From NCBI GenBank assembly GCA_937889545.1, contig CALAOT010000033.1, positions 1 to 47,196 of the forward strand: a stretch of 47,196 bases of DNA, in the 5' to 3' direction. This document shows, in pieces, positions 1-9,922 of this stretch. This stretch comes from an uncultured Opitutaceae bacterium (lineage in GTDB: Bacteria > Verrucomicrobiota > Verrucomicrobiia > Opitutales > Opitutaceae). The notes under the pieces are model-generated. The model saw only the letters and a program-made list of their open reading frames with translations. It was not told the DNA's origin and ran no database searches. Made by a program: the position numbers and the translations under genes. How positions within the stretch are numbered: position 1 is the first letter of the stretch; the number at the start of each line of letters is the position of its first letter.

Positions 1-49
1 GAAACGCCCTTGACTCTCCCGCCATCGCCATCGGGGGACGTGTGCTATT

Positions 50-100
50 TGGTGCTCGGGACAGGACTTGAACCTGCACGCCTTTCGGCAACGGCTTCTA
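50..100 (-). repeat. Duplicated 3' half of tRNA-Leu (candidate att site)
   Basis: These 51 bases are identical to positions 1471-1521, the 3' half of the intact tRNA-Leu from the anticodon loop through the encoded CCA. Identity stops abruptly inside the anticodon loop, so this copy cannot be a functional tRNA. A 3' tRNA fragment in the same orientation as the intact gene is the usual mark left by site-specific integration at a tRNA gene. I infer that it is the distal attachment site of the 1.4-kb interval, or an older boundary of an island extending to the left. Confidence 0.85.
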
Positions 101-311
101 GGGCCATCGCATCTCCCTCTGATGCTTTATGTTACCTCTGACGCGCAGGGCGGGGCTGAGAACGGCAGCGCAGCGCAAGCAAGCTGTATCTGTCAATGGG
201 TTGTCAATGAATCAGTATGCGGGACTCTCATTTGAACTTCCAGAGATTGGCGTGGGCCTCAGGATTTATGCCTTGAAAAACGGCGGATGAGTCGCCATTT
301 TGCGTCTCATA

Positions 312-1463
312 ATGGCATTTATACCACGAATTTTTCGCCCGGGCCCTGAGCATTTTTTCCTGCTGGGCCCTCGCGGCACCGGCAAGACTCTCTGGTCGAC
401 CCATCAGTACCCCAAAGCACTTCGGATCGACCTCCTAGAGCCTGAGACCCTCCGCCAGTTATCAGCACGCCCCGAGCGGTTGATCGAACTGGTCGAAGGA
501 AATGCAGCAAAACCCCAGGTCATCATCGACGAGGTTCAAAAGCTTCCCGCTCTGTTGGAAGTCGTTCACTTGTTGATAGAACGCAAGACCGGTCAACAGT
601 TCATTTTAACCGGCTCCAGCGCCCGAACCCTGAGGCGCCATGGAGTCAATCTGCTGGGCGGGCGAGCAGCTCAAAAGCACCTCTATCCCTATCTGGCGGT
701 TGAGTTGGGCAAGCGATTCAACCTCGGTGCCGCGCTGCGCCATGGAATGCTTCCGCTGGTGTGGGCTGCAGCCGAACCAGACTCCATTCTCAAAGCCTAT
801 AACGGGCTCTATCTGCGAGAGGAAGTTCAGATGGAAGGACTGGTTCGCAACGTAGGCTCATTTGCGCGCTTCATGGAGGCCATGAGCTTTTCCCACGCAA
901 GCGTGCTCAACCTCAGCAATGTTTCTCGGGACTGTCAGGTGAGCAGGAAAACCGTGGAAGGTTACCTCGAAATCCTGGAGGATTTGCTGCTCGGATTCCG
1001 CCTTCGGGTGTTCTCCAAACGGGCAAAGCGGGAATTGGCCACCCATCCCAAGTTCTATTTCTTTGATGCCGGGGTGTTTCGCGCCAACCGTCCCAGCGGG
1101 CCGCTCGACGCACCGCAGGAGATCGACGGATTGGCGCTTGAGGGTTTGGTGGCCCAGCATCTCCGCGCTTGGTGTGACTACTCGGCGGGCAATCATAGCC
1201 TATATTATTGGCAGACGAGGTCGCAAGTGGAGGTCGATTTCGTCGTCTACGGCGAGACCGGGGTCTTCGCCGTTGAGGTCAAGAATTCGAGGCAAGTGCG
1301 GCCGGACGACCTGCGCTCACTCAAGCATTTCGCGGAAGACTACCCGCAAAGCCATCGCTTCCTTTTGCATCGCGGGGAAGATCGCTTCAAGCGAGACGGT
1401 GTTAGCTGCGTGCCCTGCGAAGACTTCCTCCTGGGGCTTCGCCCGAACCGCTTTCAGACCTGA
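312..1463 (+). CDS. AAA-type ATPase with DUF4143 (C-terminal PD-(D/E)XK-like) domain
   Basis: The N-terminal half is a P-loop ATPase with Walker A GPRGTGKT (residues 19-26 counted from the ATG at 312) and Walker B VIIDEVQK near residue 70. The C-terminal half has the DUF4143 signature, ending in VEVDFVVY and AVEVKNS, the D...ExK pattern typical of the PD-(D/E)XK-like fold. Length, about 383 aa, is normal for the family. A TTG at 300 would add four residues; the ATG gives the usual start of this family. Such proteins are abundant in bacteria and archaea, often in accessory DNA, and their function is poorly known; a role as a toxin, defence factor or nuclease-coupled ATPase is only inference. 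The gene lies alone between the intact tRNA-Leu and its duplicated 3' half and points at the tRNA. Confidence 0.9.
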   Translation: MAFIPRIFRPGPEHFFLLGPRGTGKTLWSTHQYPKALRIDLLEPETLRQLSARPERLIELVEGNAAKPQVIIDEVQKLPALLEVVHLLIERKTGQQFILTGSSARTLRRHGVNLLGGRAAQKHLYPYLAVELGKRFNLGAALRHGMLPLVWAAAEPDSILKAYNGLYLREEVQMEGLVRNVGSFARFMEAMSFSHASVLNLSNVSRDCQVSRKTVEGYLEILEDLLLGFRLRVFSKRAKRELATHPKFYFFDAGVFRANRPSGPLDAPQEIDGLALEGLVAQHLRAWCDYSAGNHSLYYWQTRSQVEVDFVVYGETGVFAVEVKNSRQVRPDDLRSLKHFAEDYPQSHRFLLHRGEDRFKRDGVSCVPCEDFLLGLRPNRFQT

Positions 1464-1470
1464 GAAAGAA

Positions 1471-1554
1471 TGGTGCTCGGGACAGGACTTGAACCTGCAC
1501 GCCTTTCGGCAACGGCTTCTAAGACCGTCGTGTATGCCATTCCACCACCCGAGC
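1471..1554 (-). tRNA. tRNA-Leu (anticodon TAG)
   Basis: Reading the minus strand, the 7-bp acceptor stem pairs GCTCGGG with CCCGAGC, followed by A and an encoded CCA (1471-1473). The anticodon stem ACGGT/GCCGT holds loop CTTAGAA, giving anticodon TAG (codon CUA). The long variable arm with a CCGAAAGG hairpin marks a class II tRNA, as expected for leucine. The T loop TTCAAGT is normal. Its 3' half is duplicated at 50-100. Confidence 0.95.
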
Positions 1555-1640
1555 AGATTATCACTTGCGCAACCTAGACGCATGCGCAATTCCGGAGCCG
1601 TTTCAAGTTTGGACCGCGTCCAGGATGGGCGTGCTGGCCG

Positions 1641-1934
1641 TCAGCAGGGCTGGTGGCCCCAATCCTTCTCTTTCAGGTCCTTTTCGAAGAGGGCCATCTG
1701 TTCCTCCGGCGTCAGTTTCTGCGTCGCCGCCGGTACTGCTGCGGCGGATGGGCCCGCGCCGGCAGCCGGAGTCGGCACAGAAGCCGGGGCCCTTGGCTTC
1801 GACGGGGCAGCCTTGGGCATGGTAGGCGGAGGCGAGGGCGAGGCTGGCCCGAAACACTTGTCCGGCGGCAATAAAAGGCTGTGATTGGCCGCTACCTGCA
1901 TTCCCTCCCGAAATGTCTTGCGCTTAATAGCCAT
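1641..1934 (-). CDS. Small Ala/Pro-rich hypothetical protein
   Basis: A possible 97-aa protein starting MAIKRKTFREGMQVAANHSL, with a proline/alanine-rich linker in the middle (about residues 30-70) and a charged C-terminal segment LTPEEQMALFEKDLKEKDW. The amino-acid make-up looks natural, unlike the overlapping frames on the other strand. I do not recognise a family. There is no clear Shine-Dalgarno sequence, and an upstream in-frame start at 1970 is possible. It lies between tRNA-Leu and the thioredoxin-like gene. It may be a real small cytoplasmic protein or a chance frame in GC-rich DNA. Confidence 0.45.
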   Translation of the reverse strand: MAIKRKTFREGMQVAANHSLLLPPDKCFGPASPSPPPTMPKAAPSKPRAPASVPTPAAGAGPSAAAVPAATQKLTPEEQMALFEKDLKEKDWGHQPC

Positions 1935-2128
1935 GGGAAAGAGCCGAGGCCGGGTGGTTATGCGAGTCAATGGGATTGGAGCCGGCCGGGTGCGAAGCCG
2001 TTCGATGAGCCCGCCGCCAAAGCTGGCCCGGCTCTTGCTCGGCTTGGTTTCCGCGGACGAGCGGAGGGCTTCTTTGGAAATTGTTAGCCACCTTTACATC
2101 CACTCCTTCATGCTGGCGCCATCAACCC

Positions 2129-2662
2129 GTGAAGAGGTTCCTGATCGCCGTGCTCATCGTGTTTGGCCTTTTCGAAGTCCTCAAGGGATTCAGGCTGGCG
2201 CCCAGGTTCGGCAGGGCCGAGAACACGCTTCAGGTCGAGCGCCTGGGAGGCGACGGGACCGTGGTCCGCGAGGAGTTCCAACCCCGCCTCGCGCCCTATC
2301 TTGCGGTCTACCACGGCGCCGGCTGGTGCCCGCCCTGCCAGCAGTTTTCGCCGCGCCTCGCCGAGTTCTACCACGGCGCGGACAAGACGAAACTCCGGTT
2401 CCAGCTCGTCATGGTCAGCTATGACCCCACCGACGCAGAAATGATCGCCTACATGCGCCAGCACAGGATGGAGTTCCCGGCCGTGAGCCGCAGGGAGGCT
2501 GGCGCATGGGGTGCCGCGACGGGCGGGGGGATACCCAACCTGATCATCATCGACACCGCCACGGGCAAGGTCGTGTGCTCCTCGTACGACGGCTCCACCT
2601 ATGAGGGCTGCGACAAGCCGCTCAGGGTCCTGCTGACAATAATCGGCCAGGGGCACCCCTGA
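2129..2662 (+). CDS. Membrane-anchored thioredoxin-like (nucleoredoxin/TlpA-type) protein
   Basis: A thioredoxin-fold protein with the redox motif WCPPC (encoded near 2324-2338), preceded by the family-typical LAVYHGAGW strand and followed by QQFSPRLAEFY, then a central VSYDPTD and a cis-Pro-like GGGIPNLIIID. The N terminus starting KRFLIAVLIVFGLFEVL is a single hydrophobic segment that would anchor the domain to the periplasmic side of the inner membrane. The GTG at 2129 is chosen because it begins exactly at the signal anchor; an ATG at 2081 would add 16 residues. The expected role is thiol-disulphide exchange in the periplasm. It converges on psd with only 15 bp between the stop codons. 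Confidence 0.85.
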   Translation: MKRFLIAVLIVFGLFEVLKGFRLAPRFGRAENTLQVERLGGDGTVVREEFQPRLAPYLAVYHGAGWCPPCQQFSPRLAEFYHGADKTKLRFQLVMVSYDPTDAEMIAYMRQHRMEFPAVSRREAGAWGAATGGGIPNLIIIDTATGKVVCSSYDGSTYEGCDKPLRVLLTIIGQGHP

Positions 2663-2677
2663 GCCCGTTCACCCGGA

Positions 2678-3631
2678 TCACCTTGTCGCCAGCCCCATCC
2701 GGTCGCCCATCCGGGCGTAGGTCTCGGTGCACGAGGCGCTCTGCCCGACAATGTCCGCGTCGAACACGATGCGGCTCCTCCCGAACAGCGTGATCACGCA
2801 GGACCCCCCGAAGGCGAACATGCCCTTCTCCTCCCCCTTGAGGACCGGCCGCCCCGGGACGAAGCTCTGCACGATGCTTCCGACCGCGGTCGCCCCCACC
2901 TCGACCATCGCCACCGTCCCGAAGATCGTCGATTCGACGAGCGTCACGAAGCGCTTGTTGCGGACGAGGTAGAGGATGTTCCTGCGGAGCGCGATCGGGT
3001 TCACCGAGTAGAGCTTGCCCTTTACGAGCCTCGGGTTGGCCGGGATGGCCGCCACGGGGAAGTGGAAGCGGTGGTAGTCGCTCGGGCAGAGCCGCGAGAT
3101 GAGCATCGATCCGCCCGAAAACCGAGCGGCTAGGTCGGCGTCCCCGAGGAGCCCCTCGAGCGTGAACTTGGCCCCCTTCACGTAGAACCCGTCCGCCCTG
3201 TCGATGTCGGGGAAGGCGAGGTGCCGGCCGTCCGCGGGGAAGACCGCGATCCCGGCCCCCGGCTCGACCGGCCTCGCCTCGGGCTTGAGCGCCCGGTGGA
3301 AGAACTCGTTGAAGGTCTTGAAGTCGAAGGGCGACTTGGCGAATTCGGAGACCTTGATGTCGTAGTCCCCGATGAACTTGATGATCAGCAGGTCGCTCTC
3401 CCTGGCGTTCATCCTCCTCCCGTAGTACCAGGAAAAGAAGGCGCGCCGGAAAAGGAGCCAGACCGCGAGGCGGCCGACCGGGTTCTCATAGGCAAGACGC
3501 AGCCAGCGCTCGCCAAAGACCTTCTCGATCTTGGTCGTCCCGTCGTAGCGGTCAAAATAGCGGATGGGCTCCTGGGGCACGGCAGCGGTTGCGGTTTTCC
3601 ATATTTTCCGCAGATTCTTGGCCTTCGCCAT
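2678..3631 (-). CDS. psd: Phosphatidylserine decarboxylase proenzyme
   Basis: Converts phosphatidylserine to phosphatidylethanolamine at the inner membrane. Family features in order: a hydrophobic N-terminal part (GRLAVWLLFRRAFFSW), the catalytic Asp in FPADGR, the His in DYHRFHFPV, and the C-terminal self-cleavage site FGGSCVITLF, where the Ser after GG would become the pyruvoyl group. Most relatives have GST at this site; GSC is a mild variant. The ATG at 3631 overlaps the start codon of the divergent yqhD; a GTG at 3580, closer to the conserved PIRYFDRY start, would leave a normal gap. The frame remains open upstream to 3832, but that extension lies opposite yqhD and looks artefactual. Confidence 0.9.
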   Translation of the reverse strand: MAKAKNLRKIWKTATAAVPQEPIRYFDRYDGTTKIEKVFGERWLRLAYENPVGRLAVWLLFRRAFFSWYYGRRMNARESDLLIIKFIGDYDIKVSEFAKSPFDFKTFNEFFHRALKPEARPVEPGAGIAVFPADGRHLAFPDIDRADGFYVKGAKFTLEGLLGDADLAARFSGGSMLISRLCPSDYHRFHFPVAAIPANPRLVKGKLYSVNPIALRRNILYLVRNKRFVTLVESTIFGTVAMVEVGATAVGSIVQSFVPGRPVLKGEEKGMFAFGGSCVITLFGRSRIVFDADIVGQSASCTETYARMGDRMGLATR

Positions 3632-4787
3632 GGAAAACTTCACGTATTTCAACCCGACGCGCATCCACTTCGGCCGGGGCCAGATAGCCGCCATCGACCG
3701 CGAGCTTCCCGCCCAATGCAGGGTCCTTCTCCTCGCCGGCGGCGGGAGCATCCGCGCAAACGGCGTACACGACCAGGTGCGCAGGGCGCTCGGAAGCCGC
3801 GCCGTCCTCGAGTTCTTCGGAGTCGAGGCCAACCCCGACTACGACACCCTCATGAGGGCGGTCGAGCTCGCCCGGCGCGAGAAGACCGAATGGATCCTCG
3901 CCGCGGGGGGAGGGTCCGTGCTCGACGGGGCGAAGTTTGTCGCGGCCGCCGTCCCGTACGAGGGCGACCCCTGGGAGATCCTCGTGACGCGCGGCGCCAG
4001 GCTCCGGTCGGCCCTCCCCGTCGGCGCCGTCCTCACGCTTCCCGGAACGGGCTCGGAGGCCAACGGCGCGGCGGTCATCAGCCGGCGCTCGATCAGGCAA
4101 AAGCTTGCATTCATACACCCGGTGGCCTTCCCGCGGTTCTCGGTCCTGGACCCCGAGACCACCTTCACGCTGCCGCAGCGGCAGATCGCGAACGGCGTCG
4201 CCGACGCCTTCACGCATGTCATCGAGCAGTACCTCACCTACCCCGCCAGGGCGGCCATCCAGGACCGCTTTGCGGAGTCGGTGATGCGTGTGCTGATCGA
4301 GGAGGGCCCGAGGACGGTGAGGAACCCGACGGACTACGACTTTCGCGCGAATGTCGTCTGGGCGGCCACCTGGGCCCTCAACGGCGCGATCGGGGCCGGC
4401 GTCCCGCAGGACTGGGCCAGCCACATGATCGGGCACGAGCTAACCGCGCTGCACGGGATCGACCACGCGAGGACGCTCGCGGTCGTGATCCCGAGCCTGC
4501 TCAGCGTCCAGCGCGCCAGGAAGAAGGCCAAGCTCGTGCAGTACGCCGAGCGCGTCTGGGATATCGACAAGGGCACCGACGGTGCCCGCGCCGAGGCGGC
4601 CGTCGCGAAGACGCGCGCCTTCTACGAGTCGCTGGGGCTGCGCACGCGCCTCAGGGACTACGGCGTCCCAGCCGAGACCGCATCCGAGGTCGCCGGCCGG
4701 CTTAAGGCCCGCGGCCTGGTGAAGTTCGGGGAGCGTGGCGACATCACGCCCGAGGTCGTCGAGAAGATCCTCAGGCAGGCCGCGTAG
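3630..4787 (+). CDS. yqhD: Iron-containing, NADPH-dependent alcohol dehydrogenase/aldehyde reductase (YqhD type)
   Basis: A 385-aa group III alcohol dehydrogenase that aligns end to end with E. coli YqhD (387 aa) as I recall it, including the first residues MENFTYFNPTRIHFG, which fixes the start. The dinucleotide-binding GGGSVLDGAKF and LPGTGSEANGAAVISR are present. Likely metal ligands are Asp192, His196, His265 and His279, at the positions equivalent to those of YqhD. The enzyme reduces short-chain and lipid-peroxidation-derived aldehydes in the cytoplasm. It is divergent from psd with overlapping start codons, and the SHOCT-domain gene follows 21 bp downstream, possibly as an operon. Confidence 0.95.
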   Translation: MENFTYFNPTRIHFGRGQIAAIDRELPAQCRVLLLAGGGSIRANGVHDQVRRALGSRAVLEFFGVEANPDYDTLMRAVELARREKTEWILAAGGGSVLDGAKFVAAAVPYEGDPWEILVTRGARLRSALPVGAVLTLPGTGSEANGAAVISRRSIRQKLAFIHPVAFPRFSVLDPETTFTLPQRQIANGVADAFTHVIEQYLTYPARAAIQDRFAESVMRVLIEEGPRTVRNPTDYDFRANVVWAATWALNGAIGAGVPQDWASHMIGHELTALHGIDHARTLAVVIPSLLSVQRARKKAKLVQYAERVWDIDKGTDGARAEAAVAKTRAFYESLGLRTRLRDYGVPAETASEVAGRLKARGLVKFGERGDITPEVVEKILRQAA

Positions 4788-4808
4788 CCGCCAAGACCCG
4801 GATTACCC

Positions 4809-5273
4809 ATGAATATCGCCGACGAACTGCAGAAGCTGGCCAATCTTCGGAAGGAAGGGAACCTGACCGACGGGGAGTTTGCGGATGCGAAGCGCAGGCT
4901 TCTCGCCCGGGAAGGGGAAGAGGGAGAGGGCCCGCCTCCGGAAAACGAGGGTGACAGGGCCGCTACCGCGGGCCCGATCGATGAAGAAAGATACCAGTCG
5001 AGCCGCTGGTCGACCGGCAACACGTTCTTCCCCGATTCGCTGACTCTGGCCAGCGACGGGATCCTGTTTCGAAAGGGGCGGTTCTTCGGATCGAGCGAGG
5101 AGCGCATCAGCTACAAGGCCATTGCATCGCTGCGCGTGAGGAACGGCATCTTCCTCTCGAGCATCTCGGTTGAGACTTCCGGCGGAAGCCAGCCGATATT
5201 CATCAACGGCCTGTGGAAATCCGACGCGAGGAAGATCCAGGACGCGATCCGCTCATTCCAAAGGGGCGCCTGA
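4809..5273 (+). CDS. SHOCT-domain protein with a PH-like domain
   Basis: The 154-aa product begins with a SHOCT-type helix pair (ELQKLANLRKEGNLTDGEFADAKRRLL, residues about 6-33), which usually sits at one end of bacterial proteins and is thought to mediate oligomerisation. A charged linker follows, then a domain of about 90 residues with strands like DSLTLASDGILFRKGRFFGSS and ISYKAIASLRV, resembling bacterial PH-like domains. It follows yqhD by 21 bp on the same strand, so co-transcription is likely. Function is unknown. Confidence 0.75.
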   Translation: MNIADELQKLANLRKEGNLTDGEFADAKRRLLAREGEEGEGPPPENEGDRAATAGPIDEERYQSSRWSTGNTFFPDSLTLASDGILFRKGRFFGSSEERISYKAIASLRVRNGIFLSSISVETSGGSQPIFINGLWKSDARKIQDAIRSFQRGA

Positions 5274-5290
5274 GCCGGTCCGGACTCAGG
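5269..5290. terminator. Possible hairpin between convergent genes
   Basis: CCTGAG (5269-5274) can pair with CTCAGG (5285-5290) around a 10-nt GC-rich loop, exactly between the SHOCT gene and clpB, which converge. There is no T run, so it is at best a weak bidirectional terminator. Confidence 0.3.
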
Positions 5291-5310
5291 GACGACCCCC
5301 GCCGCCGGAA

Positions 5311-7893
<2,583 letters not shown>

Positions 7894-8161
7894 TTCGTCC
7901 CTGCAGTGCATGGGGTGCGCCATCGGCGCAACCGCTTGATACAGAAGGGGCAGCCTTCTGGGCCGCACCCCCGGGCGCAGCCATTTAGGCACAGTGGACA
8001 GGATGGCGGCGCCCAGAATGGCGCAGGCGGGATTCCAGCGGTGAAACCATGCGCGGACCGATTGCGCCTTGAAAGGCCGGATGCCCGGCGTTCCAGTCGT
8101 GATCCCCAGCCGCGGCGGGCGGAAGTGCATCCCGGAGTCCCGCCAGGCAACCACCCCAACC

Positions 8162-9904
8162 ATGAAGGCACTCCCGTCATCCATCCTGTCCGCCCTGCTT
8201 CTCGTCGCGCCGCCCATCGGGGCCTTCAGCCAGGAGGACAGCTATGTCCCCGGGCCCGACTCCGCGCCCCAGCCCGGCGTGCCGCAGGGCGAGCTGGTCA
8301 AGTTCGAGTTCGCCCGGTCGAAGGTATTCCCCGGCACCACGCGCCAGGTCACGGTCTACGTGCCGCGCCAGTACGATCCGGCGAGGCCGGCCTGCGTCTA
8401 CGTCGACCAGGACGGCGTGCAGTGGAACGCCCCGGTCGTCCTGGACAACCTGATCGCGCGGCGCGAGCTGCCGGTGATGATCGGCGTCTTCGTGACCCCC
8501 GGCGTCGTCGCTGCGGACAATGCCGCGAGGGCGCTCAGCCGGTTCAACCGCAGCTTTGAATACGACGGCCTCGGGGACGCCTACGCGCGCCTCATCCTCG
8601 ACGAGGTCCTGCCCGAGGTGGAGACGAAGGCGACCGCGGACGGACGGCAGGTCCGCCTCTCGCATTCCGCGAACGACCGCGCCATCGCGGGCTCAAGCAG
8701 CGGGGCAATCGCGGCCTTCACGGCCGCCTGGGAGCGGCCCGACGCCTTCAGCCGCGTGCTCAGCTCCATCGGGACCTACGTGGGCCTGCGCGGCGGCGAC
8801 GGGTACCCGACGCTGATCCGGAAGTCCGAGCCCAAGCCGATCCGGGTGTTCCTGCAGGACGGCTCACGCGACCTCAACATCTACGGCGGCGACTGGTGGA
8901 TGGCCAACCAGACGATGGAGCGGGCGCTGGCGTTCTCCGGCTATGAGGTGAACCACGTCTGGGGGGACGGCGGGCACAACGGCAAGCACATGGGCGCCAT
9001 CCTGCCGGACGCCCTGCGCTGGCTCTGGAAGGACTGGCCGAAGCCCGTTGCCAAGGGGGTGTCGCAGAACGCCGCGCTGGCCGCGCTCCTCATCCCGGGC
9101 GAGGACTGGAACGTCGCGGCCCGCGGATTCGCATCCGCAGGAAGCCCGGCGGCAGACGCGAAGGGGGAGGTGTTCTTCAACGACCCTCCGGCGGGCAGAT
9201 CCTACAGGATCGCCGTCGACGGCAGCGTCACCGAATGCCCCGGCGCCTCGGGTCCCGCGGACGCCCAGCAGTTCGGCCCGGACGGGCGCCTCTACGCCGC
9301 CGTCTCGGCAACCGCCCAGATCCTCGCCTGCGGAACCGATGGCAAGGTGGACGTCATCACCAGGGGCATCCTGGGCCGCCATCTCGTGGTCGCCCACAAC
9401 GGCAGCGCCTACGCCACGGATGGCGGCGGGGTCTGGCTGATCAGGCCCGGCGGCGGGAAGGAGTCCGTCGACGCCGGCCTGCGCTCCGCAACGGGCATCA
9501 CCCTCTCGCCAGACCAGTCCCTCCTGTACGTCGCCGAAAGCGCCACCCGCTGGATCTACAGCTACAAGGTGGGGGCCGATGGCGCGCTCGCCGACAAGCA
9601 GCGCTATTTCTGGCTGCACGAGGCCGACACGGAGGAGGGAAGCGGCGCCGGCGGGCTGCGCTGCGACAGGTCCGGCTGGCTCTATGCCGCCACCGGCCTC
9701 GGCATCCAGATCTGCGACCAAGCGGGCCGGGTGAACGCGATCGTCGCCACGCCGAACCGGCGGGTCACCGACCTATGCTTCGGCGGGGAGCATTTCGACA
9801 CGCTCTTTGCCGCATGCGGCGACACCGTCTTCAGGCGCAGGCTGAGGACCATGGGCGCGAATGCGTGGGCCGAGCCCACCCTTCCCCCGGCCCCAAGGCT
9901 CTGA
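8162..9904 (+). CDS. Secreted esterase (EstD/Fes-like) fused to an SMP-30-type beta-propeller
   Basis: A 580-aa exported protein. A signal peptide ([17 protein letters not shown]) is followed by an esterase of the enterochelin esterase/esterase D alpha-beta hydrolase type, with nucleophile motif GSSSG (Ser179 at its centre) and a likely catalytic His in GGHNGKHMG. From about residue 310 the protein becomes a propeller resembling gluconolactonase/SMP-30 ([44 protein letters not shown]). Such fusions occur in polysaccharide-degrading Bacteroidota and Verrucomicrobiota, where the esterase is thought to remove ester decorations. It faces the GH2 gene convergently, 18 bp away. The substrate cannot be told from the sequence. 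Confidence 0.88.
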   Translation: MKALPSSILSALLLVAPPIGAFSQEDSYVPGPDSAPQPGVPQGELVKFEFARSKVFPGTTRQVTVYVPRQYDPARPACVYVDQDGVQWNAPVVLDNLIARRELPVMIGVFVTPGVVAADNAARALSRFNRSFEYDGLGDAYARLILDEVLPEVETKATADGRQVRLSHSANDRAIAGSSSGAIAAFTAAWERPDAFSRVLSSIGTYVGLRGGDGYPTLIRKSEPKPIRVFLQDGSRDLNIYGGDWWMANQTMERALAFSGYEVNHVWGDGGHNGKHMGAILPDALRWLWKDWPKPVAKGVSQNAALAALLIPGEDWNVAARGFASAGSPAADAKGEVFFNDPPAGRSYRIAVDGSVTECPGASGPADAQQFGPDGRLYAAVSATAQILACGTDGKVDVITRGILGRHLVVAHNGSAYATDGGGVWLIRPGGGKESVDAGLRSATGITLSPDQSLLYVAESATRWIYSYKVGADGALADKQRYFWLHEADTEEGSGAGGLRCDRSGWLYAATGLGIQICDQAGRVNAIVATPNRRVTDLCFGGEHFDTLFAACGDTVFRRRLRTMGANAWAEPTLPPAPRL

Positions 9905-9919
9905 CCCGGGTGCGCCGGG
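9905..9919. terminator. Possible short hairpin between convergent genes
   Basis: CCCGG (9905-9909) and CCGGG (9915-9919) flank a 5-nt loop in the 18-bp gap between the esterase and GH2 genes. There is no T run, so evidence for termination is weak. Confidence 0.3.
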
Positions 9920-9922
9920 AGG

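Larger units (their letters stand above)
50..1470. mobile_element. Candidate minimal tRNA-Leu-integrated element carrying one ATPase gene
   Basis: The interval between the tRNA-Leu fragment (50-100) and the intact tRNA-Leu (1471-1554) is about 1.4 kb and holds one full gene, the DUF4143-type ATPase, which ends 8 bp before the tRNA CCA. Intact tRNA at one end and a 3' fragment at the other fit an element inserted at the 3' end of the tRNA gene. No integrase lies inside, so it would be a cargo-only unit, an internally deleted island, or the last segment of a larger tandem array to the left. The stretch 207-290 can encode a short peptide whose start resembles a sequence at 23640-23685. Confidence 0.5.

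Noticed and set aside
3221..4705. Long plus-strand open frame of 494 codons over psd and yqhD
   Set aside because: Low-complexity Arg/Pro/Gly composition; it is a shadow of two well-recognised genes in other frames.
7894..8161. Heat-shock promoter or CIRCE element before clpB
   Set aside because: A CCCCAT-like box occurs upstream, but no matching -35 at proper spacing and no CIRCE inverted repeat could be found.
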